IMG/VR virus record: IMGVR_UViG_3300035698_001390
Location: 1-34,904 of that record
Reading direction: 5' to 3' (one strand)
DNA length: 34,904 nucleotides
Source of the DNA: a virus
In this document: positions 20,910 through 27,992 of the stretch, piece by piece
How the letters are laid out: every line of letters starts with the position of its first letter
How positions within the stretch are numbered: the stretch's first letter is position 1
Position numbers and translations under genes: made by a program
The notes under the pieces: generated by a model
Told to the model about the DNA's origin: nothing
Database searches by the model: none
The model's input: only the letters and a program-made list of their open reading frames with translations

Positions 20910-21554
20910 ATGGTTGATGCAGTAGAAAACGAAGGCACTGAAGGCACCGAAGGCGAAGAGGTCTCACGTGAGACCACGGCGCTCGGCGCGGCAGCGGTTG
21001 AAGGCGAAGAAACGAAAGTTGAGGTCGAGGGCGACGCCAAGGCCGAAGGCGAAGAAGGCGAAGAAGAGGATGAAGAGGTTCCTGAAGAGTACGAGAACTT
21101 CACCCTCCCTGAAGGCGTCGAAGTCGATGAGGCCGAGCTTGGCAACTTCAAGGACCTCGCCAAGGACTTGAAGCTCACCCAGACCGCCGCGCAGAAAATT
21201 GTAGACTACGAGGCGGCTCGGATGGAGAAGCTTACGCAGGACTTCGCCGCCTCTCACCAGCGCCAGTGGGCTGAAACTATCTCCAAGTGGGGGACCGACT
21301 CCAAGGGCGACGAAGAATTCGGAGGGCAGAAATACAAGGCATCTCTCGCCGTGGCAAATCGCGCCATGGAAGAGTACGGCACCCCGGAACTCCGTGAACT
21401 CATGGATACCTACGGCGTCGGCAACCACCCTGAAATGATCCGGTTCATGTACCGGGCGGGGGTGGCTCTCGGAGAGGATAGCGTTGGCGGCGGTGCCGGT
21501 GGCGCAGGCGGCGACGTTCCTCTGGAAGACAAAATCTACGGTAAAACAGCTTAA
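20910..21554 (+). CDS. scaffolding protein
   Basis: A 214-residue protein with a very acidic N-terminus (EGTEGTEGEE, VEVEGDAKAEGEEGEEEDEE), the segment YENFTLPEGVEVDEAELGNF followed by KDLAKDLKLTQTAAQKIVDY, and a Gly-rich end. This is the usual form of scaffolds in this phage group, placed right before the capsid gene. Residues 18-22 are palindrome-encoded VSRET in the acidic disordered part. ATG follows AGGGAAAAGTAA. Confidence 0.85.
   Translation: MVDAVENEGTEGTEGEEVSRETTALGAAAVEGEETKVEVEGDAKAEGEEGEEEDEEVPEEYENFTLPEGVEVDEAELGNFKDLAKDLKLTQTAAQKIVDYEAARMEKLTQDFAASHQRQWAETISKWGTDSKGDEEFGGQKYKASLAVANRAMEEYGTPELRELMDTYGVGNHPEMIRFMYRAGVALGEDSVGGGAGGAGGDVPLEDKIYGKTA
20960..20975. repeat. 16-base palindrome, copy 19 (intragenic)
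   Basis: Perfect copy in the scaffold gene, read as VSRET. Confidence 0.98.
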
Positions 21555-21568
21555 AAGGAGCTTTGACC

Positions 21569-22582
21569 ATGGCTACCCTCGCAGACACACATCCTACCCT
21601 GCTCGATCTCGCGCAGCGTAAAGAGCCGGACGGCTCCATCGCTGGCATTGTCGAGATGCTCAACGAGACGAATGAAATCCTCCCCGATATGGTGTGGAAG
21701 GAAGGCAATCTCGAAACCGGCCATCGCTCGACCATCCGCGTCGGCTTGCCCACTCCCACGTGGCGCAAAATGTACGGCGGCGTTCAGCCCACGAAATCCC
21801 GCACGGCGCAGATTACCGACACCACGGGTATGCTCGAAGCATACGCCGAAGTCGATAAGGCTCTTGCGGACCTGAACGGCAATACCAATGCTTTCCGCAT
21901 GTCCGAGGATCGCCCTCACATCGAAGGCATGAATCAGGAAATTGCCGACACGCTGTTCCTCGGCAACGAAACGACCGAGCCGGAAGCCTTCACGGGCTTT
22001 GCGCCGCGCTTCAATGATCTCTCGGCTGAAAACGCTGATAACATCATCGATGCTGGCGGGACCGGATCGGACAACGGGAGCATCTGGCTGGTGATCTGGG
22101 GACCCAACACCTGTCACGGTATCGTTCCCAAGGGGTCGATTGCGGGCCTTCAGGTCAACGACCTCAAAGAAGTTACCGTCGAGAACATCGACGGCAGCAA
22201 CGGTCGTATGCAGGCGTATCGGACGCACTATCGCTGGGATGCGGGCCTTACGGTTCGCGATTGGCGCTATGTCGTTCGCATCTGCAACATAGACAAATCG
22301 CTCCTGTCGCTGATCTACACCGCAGGCGCTTTCGCCTCCGGTGCTCACCTCCCCAATCTGTTGTTTCAGGCGATGGAGACCGTCCCCTCCTTGGCGGTGG
22401 GTCGCGCAGCGTTCTATATGTCCCGTTCCATGCGCACGTCCATTCGGCAACAGACCGAAGTGGCCACGCAGGGGTCCACCCTTTCCTCCGAAAATGTCGG
22501 CGGCAAGATCATCACCAGCTTCCACGGCATCCCGCTGCGCCGTGTCGACGTTCTCGCGGCTGACGAAGCGCGGGTGGTCTAA
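21569..22582 (+). CDS. major capsid protein
   Basis: A 337-residue protein of the BPP-1 Bbp17 type (HK97-like fold). Family segments include PTLLDLAQRKEPDGSI, EILPDMVWKEGNLETGHRST, TPTWRKMYGGVQPTKSR and YRWDAGLTVRDWRYVVRICN. It forms the head shell. ATG 21569 has AGGAG 8 bases upstream. No palindrome copy lies within this gene or the portal gene. Confidence 0.92.
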   Translation: MATLADTHPTLLDLAQRKEPDGSIAGIVEMLNETNEILPDMVWKEGNLETGHRSTIRVGLPTPTWRKMYGGVQPTKSRTAQITDTTGMLEAYAEVDKALADLNGNTNAFRMSEDRPHIEGMNQEIADTLFLGNETTEPEAFTGFAPRFNDLSAENADNIIDAGGTGSDNGSIWLVIWGPNTCHGIVPKGSIAGLQVNDLKEVTVENIDGSNGRMQAYRTHYRWDAGLTVRDWRYVVRICNIDKSLLSLIYTAGAFASGAHLPNLLFQAMETVPSLAVGRAAFYMSRSMRTSIRQQTEVATQGSTLSSENVGGKIITSFHGIPLRRVDVLAADEARVV

Positions 22583-22641
22583 GCAGACCGCCTAGCGTAG
22601 GCTACCCACGACCCTTTCAATTTAGGATCAGGAGAAAACAA

Positions 22642-23091
22642 ATGATCTTGGACGAACGCAACGAATTCGCTGATGCCACAGCGCTCGACACCTCTGGCAC
22701 CAACACCGATCTTCTCGGTGATGTTATTGACCTCGGCGTGGCTCGGGATATCGGCGTGGGGCGTATGCTCTACCTCGTTATTCAGGTCACAACGGCAGTC
22801 ACCTCTGCGGGCGCGGCCACAGTACAGTTTGTCCTGGCCTCGGATGCGGCGGCGGCTATCGCAACGGACGGCTCGGCTTCCGAGCACGTCGCGACGGCGC
22901 TGGTGCCCAAAGCCACACTGGTTGCGGGCTATCAGATGGCCCTCCCGGTGCCGATTGCCTCTCCCGCGTATGAGCGGTATCTCGGCGTGCTGACCAAGAC
23001 CGGCACGGCTGCGCTTACGGCGGGGGCGGTCAACGCTTTCCTGACGTATGACGTTCCCGCGAACGTGCCTTACGCCGACGCGGTGAACTAG
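22642..23091 (+). CDS. Bbp16-like capsid cement protein
   Basis: A 149-residue protein, MILDERNEFADATALDTSGT, with the beta-rich Ala/Thr/Val pattern of the Bbp16 family, which stabilises the BPP-1 head. Position directly after the capsid gene agrees. ATG follows CAGGAG. A terminator-like hairpin follows. Confidence 0.8.
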   Translation: MILDERNEFADATALDTSGTNTDLLGDVIDLGVARDIGVGRMLYLVIQVTTAVTSAGAATVQFVLASDAAAAIATDGSASEHVATALVPKATLVAGYQMALPVPIASPAYERYLGVLTKTGTAALTAGAVNAFLTYDVPANVPYADAVN

Positions 23092-23109
23092 ACACCGCTT
23101 ACGAAGCTC

Positions 23110-23137
23110 AGGGGCGGCTCTCGGGTCGCCCCTTTTT
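23110..23137 (+). terminator. rho-independent terminator after the capsid genes
   Basis: AGGGGCG (23110-23116) pairs with CGCCCCT (23127-23133), followed by a run of five T. It probably reduces expression of the tail genes relative to capsid and cement. Confidence 0.75.
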
Positions 23138-23179
23138 CGCTACCCCCTTTAAATTGATGATGAATACGGAGAGCAACAA

Positions 23180-23536
23180 ATGCAGATCAAATTAGCAAGA
23201 GCGTGGTTCTGCCCCGAAGGGCACCGGCTGCGTAAGGACCTCATCCACGAAGTTCCCGATGAATGGTTCGAGAAGCTGCCCCAAGGGGCAGAGGTCGTCG
23301 AAGAACCCGCTGATACCGATATCGAGGACCCTCGGGTGGTCTCACGTGAGACCAAGGGTAGCCCCGGCACTTCGGAAGCTTCCGAAGCTTTCCGCAAAGC
23401 TCTCCAGAGCGAGGACGGCGGCGAAATCATCGTCACGGGGGATGAAGAGTCCGCCGCGCACGCTGCACAAGAAGCCGCCGCAGCAGCAGAAGCAAAATCG
23501 AAGCCCGTCCGTAAGCCCCGGAAGAAAAGCCGCTAA
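23180..23536 (+). CDS. virion-region protein of unknown function
   Basis: A 118-residue protein with a folded-looking N-terminus (MQIKLARAWFCPEGHRLRKD), palindrome-encoded VSRET (54-58) and a charged, Ala-rich tail ending KPVRKPRKKSR. Small genes like this occur between cement and tail tubular A genes; function unknown. ATG follows GGAGAG. Confidence 0.65.
   Translation: MQIKLARAWFCPEGHRLRKDLIHEVPDEWFEKLPQGAEVVEEPADTDIEDPRVVSRETKGSPGTSEASEAFRKALQSEDGGEIIVTGDEESAAHAAQEAAAAAEAKSKPVRKPRKKSR
23338..23353. repeat. 16-base palindrome, copy 20 (intragenic)
   Basis: Perfect copy in the gene at 23180-23536, read as VSRET. Confidence 0.98.
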
Positions 23537-23549
23537 AGGAGCCTGAGCG

Positions 23550-24152
23550 ATGGCCACCACAAGCAAAACTCAGATCGCCAACATGGCTCTGTCCCACCTG
23601 CACGCGAGTGATCGGATAGAGAACATAGAGACCGATACGAGCGCCGAAGGCAAAGAAGCAAATATCTGGTATGACCAGTGCCGCCAGCAAGCACTGGAGG
23701 CTGTCAACTGGGATTTTGCTCGCAAGCGTGTGGTGATGGCTGCGCACGGGGACGCAGCGCCTACCTACGACTGGAGCTATCGGTATATCTGGCCTGCCGA
23801 TTGCATCGCACCGCGTTTCATCGAAAACCCCGCAGGATCGGATGAGGACGCGGTGCCCTTCACCGTCGAGTATTCCAGCAACGGGACCAAGAGCGTCCTG
23901 TGCGATTTGCAGGCCGCTACGCTGGTATACACACGCGACCAAGAAAACACAGGGCTGTTCACGCCCATGTTCAACCTCGCTATCTCCTACTTGCTCGCGC
24001 ACTATCTGGCGGGGCCTTTGACCGGCAAAGCCGACATCAAGGTAAGCATGATGAAGGCGTATGTTGATACGCTTTGGCAGGCTTCTGCCTCGGAAGGCAA
24101 CCAGACAGTGAAGCGCGCACCAAGAGAGTCTGAATTCATAAGGGGGCGATAA
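23550..24152 (+). CDS. tail tubular protein A (gp11-like)
   Basis: A 200-residue adaptor between portal and nozzle. TKTQIANMALSHLHASDRI, WYDQCRQQALEAVNWDFARK and DWSYRYIWPADCIAPRFI are typical of T7 gp11-like proteins. ATG follows AAAGGAGCC. The stop abuts the nozzle gene. Confidence 0.9.
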   Translation: MATTSKTQIANMALSHLHASDRIENIETDTSAEGKEANIWYDQCRQQALEAVNWDFARKRVVMAAHGDAAPTYDWSYRYIWPADCIAPRFIENPAGSDEDAVPFTVEYSSNGTKSVLCDLQAATLVYTRDQENTGLFTPMFNLAISYLLAHYLAGPLTGKADIKVSMMKAYVDTLWQASASEGNQTVKRAPRESEFIRGR

Positions 24153-26981
24153 ATGCCTAGCTTCATCCTGCCTTCATTCGCTAAGGGCGTTCTCTCCCCC
24201 AATTTGCATGGGCGGGTAGACACGGCTCTTTATCACGTGGGGCTGCGTGATGCGCGAAATGCTGTCATCCATGATTTCGGCGGAGTGAGCAATCGCGGCG
24301 GTCTGGAATTCGTTGCCCCGGTAGCTGACCACACCGTAGACGGGCGTTTGATTGATTTCAAATTCAAGACGACGGATCGCTACCTTCTGGAGTTCGGCAA
24401 CCAGATAATCCGCTTCATCCGCGAAGATAACCACGTCATCGAGACGGCTACGCAGGTCAGCATAACGGGGGTGACGCAAGCCAGCCCCGCAGTCGTAACA
24501 GCGGCCTCGCATACCTTCGTTGATGGGGATGAGGTATACATAGCTAGCGTTGCGGGGATGACGGAGCTTAACGGTCGCCGCTTCATCGTCGCCAACAAGA
24601 CTTCCGCCACCTTTGAACTCACCAGCCCTTTCTTTGCTACAAACGTAGACAGCACCGGGTTCGCGGCATATTCCAGCGGCGGGGCTGCTACAGAGATTTA
24701 TGAAGTTGCGTCGCCCTATCTGGAGGCAGAGCTACCGGATATCAATTACGTGCAGTCCGCAGACGTAATGACGCTCACTCACGTAAACCATGAACCTCGG
24801 GAGCTTACTCGCACGGGCCACGACTCATGGACGCTCAGCGTTATCACCTTTGAGCCGGATCAGGCCAGCCCCGGAAGTCTGTCTGCGGCCCAGAACGGCA
24901 CAACCGGGTCAGCCGTGTATCGCTACCAGATCACGGCGATTAATACCGAGACGCTCGAAGAGAGCTTGCCCGCCCTTAATGCGACGGCGGAGACAATAAC
25001 AGCTATCACCAGCGCCGACCCTCCCGTGGTCACTATTGCTGGACATCCGTATGTAGACCTCGACGAAGTTCATATCTCGGGCGTGGCAGGGATGACGGAG
25101 CTTAACGGGAGGCGCTTCAAGGTAGCTAACGCCGCCACGAACACGTTTGAACTCAAGGATGAAGTGGCTTCAGGTTACACCGCGTATTCCAGCGGGGGCA
25201 CTTCCCGGCGAACTTTTGTTGAGATTACCAATGGCAACGCTTCCCTGTCCGCGACCAATTATGCTGATGTATCTTTTGCCGAAGTGGCCGGGGCGGATCG
25301 CTTCATCGCGTACAAGCTGGATAATGGTATCTTTGGTAAGCTGGGCGAGACGGAGGTGCTTGCGTACATCGATAGCGGGCAAACTCGCGACCTCGACGTG
25401 TCGCCGCCCAAGTACCGCGACGGGTTCCGTTCTGTGGACGATTACCCCGGTGCGCCGGGCTATTACGAGCAGCGCCGGGTACTCGGTGGCACAAATGAGC
25501 GCCCTGATACCTCTGTGTATACCCAGACGGGCAACCAATCTAATCTGACCGTCTCCACGCCTACAAAAGCTGATGACGCCATAACAGCTACATTGTTCTC
25601 GCAGGAGGTCAATCAGATACGTCACTACGTGGCCCTGAATGATCTTCTGGCGCTTACGAGCGGCGAGGAATGGAAGGTGAGCGGCAGTGATGATAGCGGC
25701 TTCACTGCCCAGACCCTCAAGCAGAAACCGCAATCTCGCTGGGGGGCTAGTCGTAGGCGTCCTCTCGTGATCGGAAACACCGTGCTGTTCGTTCAGGAAA
25801 ACGAACGCATGATACGATCTATCGGGTACTCTTTGAACATCGACGGGTACTCTGGCACCAATCTTACACTCCCGGCGAACCACATCTTCAGGGATCACGA
25901 TATTAAGGAATGGGCCTATTCTAGCTCGCCTGACCCAGTGGTATATATCGTGCGCAGCGACGGCACCACCGCAGCCTTTACCTTCAATCAGGAGCAAGAG
26001 GTCACTGCGTGGGCTACGGGGGATACTCCCGGCCCCGGTCGCTTCATCTCGGTGGCTACTTCGCGCCCGCTGGCTGCGGACAGAGAAGACGTGCCCTACT
26101 ATATCGTCAAGCGCGTCATCAATGGCGCAACGGTGCGCTACATCGAGAAGGGCAGAGCACGCCGCTTCGAGGAGGTGCAGGACTGCTTCTTCGTTGATTG
26201 CGGGCGCTCGCTTGACAGCCCGGTAACGGTCACAGGCGTAACTGTAGCCAGCCCCGCAGTTGTGTCCGCCCCGTCTCATGGGTTCTCGAATGCAGACGAA
26301 GTGGACTTCAACGGGATAACGTGGATTGCGGACGTGGACTCTAGCGGCACGGAAACGCAGCCCGCCCAGCTAAACGGGGGGCGCTATACCGTGGCCAACG
26401 TCACTACGCACACGTTTGAATTGGAGGACGAGGACGGCAGCGCGGTAGACAGTAGCGCCTACAATGCGTACTTCGAAGGTGGGCAAGTGCGAAAAGCCGT
26501 GCTGTCGGTTGAAGGGTTCCACCACGCCGTAGGGGAAACTCTCGTCGGCCTGTGCGATGGCAATGTTATAGGGAGTCTGGTAGTCGCGGCTGACGGGTCT
26601 ATTACTTTCCCTAGAAAATTTAGCCGGGCGCATGTTGGCATGGGCTACGTCACGGATATCGAGACCCTCAACCTCGCTCTCGTTGGGGGCAGAAGTAACA
26701 GCGGGACCTTGCAGGGTGTGCGGAAGCATATCCCTAGGGTCACGGTGCGCTTTGACAGGTCCCGAGGTATGCTGGTAGGCCCCAACAAGGCTAGCCTGAC
26801 TGAGGTTAAGCAACGGGACTCAGAGGTTATGGGTGCTCCTACGAGTCTACTCACGGGCGACAAGGAACTCCCTATTCCTTCGGATTGGAATACGAACGGG
26901 CGCATCTTGATAAGGCAACGTGACCCGCTGCCTATGACTATTCTCGCGATCATTCCGCACGATGTGGAGATTGAAAAATGA
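24153..26981 (+). CDS. tail nozzle protein (gp12-like) with FCCH-like inserts
   Basis: A 942-residue nozzle protein. SFAKGVLSPNLHGRVDTALY and GLRDARNAVIHDFGGVSNRG are typical T7 gp12-like starts, and the C-terminal GYSLNIDGYSGTNLT, HIFRDHDIKEWAYS region is also characteristic. Three related inserts of about 70-85 residues (about 103-180, 283-350, 692-775) share ASPAVV, DEVYI/DEVHI/DEVDF, MTELNGRRF-VAN and TFEL, the pattern of FCCH-like beta domains often added to phage tail proteins. The first two share a 20-base identical DNA stretch (24555-24574, 25089-25108). The next gene overlaps by 4 bases. Confidence 0.9.
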   Translation: MPSFILPSFAKGVLSPNLHGRVDTALYHVGLRDARNAVIHDFGGVSNRGGLEFVAPVADHTVDGRLIDFKFKTTDRYLLEFGNQIIRFIREDNHVIETATQVSITGVTQASPAVVTAASHTFVDGDEVYIASVAGMTELNGRRFIVANKTSATFELTSPFFATNVDSTGFAAYSSGGAATEIYEVASPYLEAELPDINYVQSADVMTLTHVNHEPRELTRTGHDSWTLSVITFEPDQASPGSLSAAQNGTTGSAVYRYQITAINTETLEESLPALNATAETITAITSADPPVVTIAGHPYVDLDEVHISGVAGMTELNGRRFKVANAATNTFELKDEVASGYTAYSSGGTSRRTFVEITNGNASLSATNYADVSFAEVAGADRFIAYKLDNGIFGKLGETEVLAYIDSGQTRDLDVSPPKYRDGFRSVDDYPGAPGYYEQRRVLGGTNERPDTSVYTQTGNQSNLTVSTPTKADDAITATLFSQEVNQIRHYVALNDLLALTSGEEWKVSGSDDSGFTAQTLKQKPQSRWGASRRRPLVIGNTVLFVQENERMIRSIGYSLNIDGYSGTNLTLPANHIFRDHDIKEWAYSSSPDPVVYIVRSDGTTAAFTFNQEQEVTAWATGDTPGPGRFISVATSRPLAADREDVPYYIVKRVINGATVRYIEKGRARRFEEVQDCFFVDCGRSLDSPVTVTGVTVASPAVVSAPSHGFSNADEVDFNGITWIADVDSSGTETQPAQLNGGRYTVANVTTHTFELEDEDGSAVDSSAYNAYFEGGQVRKAVLSVEGFHHAVGETLVGLCDGNVIGSLVVAADGSITFPRKFSRAHVGMGYVTDIETLNLALVGGRSNSGTLQGVRKHIPRVTVRFDRSRGMLVGPNKASLTEVKQRDSEVMGAPTSLLTGDKELPIPSDWNTNGRILIRQRDPLPMTILAIIPHDVEIEK

Positions 26982-27442
26982 GCGGATACGAGGTAGTTCC
27001 CGCCACGGATGAGTTAATGCGCGAAGTTGCGGATAACATGCGCCAGCCGGACGTGGATGAAGTATGGGCTATGAGCAGGGCGCTGCCTTTCGAGGCTCTT
27101 CGGCTGTCCTCTATGGTCTCACGTGAGACCATGGTAGGTCGCGCTGACGGCGTTGCTCATTGCGTCTTCGGCATCGGCGCGGCCAGTCCCTTCAGCCTGA
27201 CAGGCGCTCCGTGGATGCTGTCCGCTGACTCCATAGACGGGTACACGCGCCAACTCATACGGGGCAGCAGGGAGTACCTACAGGGCTTTGAGGGGGAGTT
27301 TGACGCGCTGGAGAACTTCGTTGACGTGCGCAACGATAAGGCTGTACAATGGCTGCGCTGGCTGGGGTTTGAAATACACGACCCCCAGCCCTACGGGATT
27401 GACAAGATCGCTTTTCATAAATTTACGATGAGCTTTAGCTAA
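26978..27442 (+). CDS. internal virion protein A-like (gp13, GNAT-like)
   Basis: A 154-residue protein in the T7 gene 13 position. The fold pattern (MSGYEVVPATDELMREVADN at the start; ENFVDVRNDKAVQWLRWLGF near the end) is that of GNAT-like phage proteins. Residues 47-51 are palindrome-encoded VSRET, between the first helices and the sheet. Starts in the nozzle stop (ATGA). Confidence 0.75.
   Translation: MSGYEVVPATDELMREVADNMRQPDVDEVWAMSRALPFEALRLSSMVSRETMVGRADGVAHCVFGIGAASPFSLTGAPWMLSADSIDGYTRQLIRGSREYLQGFEGEFDALENFVDVRNDKAVQWLRWLGFEIHDPQPYGIDKIAFHKFTMSFS
27115..27130. repeat. 16-base palindrome, copy 21 (intragenic)
   Basis: Perfect copy in the gp13-like gene, read as VSRET; flanked by ATG-G and C-CAT so that the palindrome extends to 22 bases. 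Confidence 0.98.
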
Positions 27443-27945
27443 TGTGTGAACCTACCACAATCATAATGGGCATCGGCGTTGCAATGTCTCTAGTGGGGGC
27501 AATGCAAGCCAATGCTGCGGCGAAAGATGAAGCTTCGTATCAGGCTGATGTAGCCGGTGTGAATGCAACTATCGCGCAGCGCAATGCGACGGATGCGATA
27601 AAGCGCGGCGAGGCTGAAGCCAAGACCATTGCCCAGAAAAGGGCGCAGATGGTCGGCGCGCAAAAGACCTCTGCGGCAGCTAATGGCGTCCTGATTTCGG
27701 GGGACGACAGCATTGGGGACCTGATAGCGGACACTGGCGAAGCTGGGGCGCTCGACGAAGAGACAGCGCGCAATAACGCGGAGCGTGAAGCGCTAGCCCA
27801 TCGAACGCAGGGCATGAACTACGAAGCACAAGGCCAGCTTGCTAGCATGAAGGGCGCTGCGGTGAGCAACCTTGGTGCTTTCGGCACGGCGCTGGGTGGC
27901 GCGGGTAAGACGTATCAAACTGGCGTGGCGAACGGCGTATTTTAA
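27442..27945 (+). CDS. internal virion protein B-like (gp14)
   Basis: A 167-residue protein, MCEPTTIIMGIGVAMSLVGA, then a long Ala/Gln-rich helix (RNATDAIKRGEAEAKTIAQK, RAQMVGAQKTSAAANG) and a Gly-rich end. This matches T7 gp14-like ejected core proteins that enter the cell envelope. One-base overlap with the previous stop (TAATG). Confidence 0.8.
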   Translation: MCEPTTIIMGIGVAMSLVGAMQANAAAKDEASYQADVAGVNATIAQRNATDAIKRGEAEAKTIAQKRAQMVGAQKTSAAANGVLISGDDSIGDLIADTGEAGALDEETARNNAEREALAHRTQGMNYEAQGQLASMKGAAVSNLGAFGTALGGAGKTYQTGVANGVF

Positions 27946-27960
27946 GGGCATAACAAATTG

Positions 27961-27976
27961 GGTCTCACGTGAGACC
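27961..27976. repeat. 16-base palindrome, copy 22 (leader)
   Basis: Perfect copy, 16 bases before the gp15-like ATG. Confidence 0.98.
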
Positions 27977-27992
27977 AAGGAGCATATAAGAA

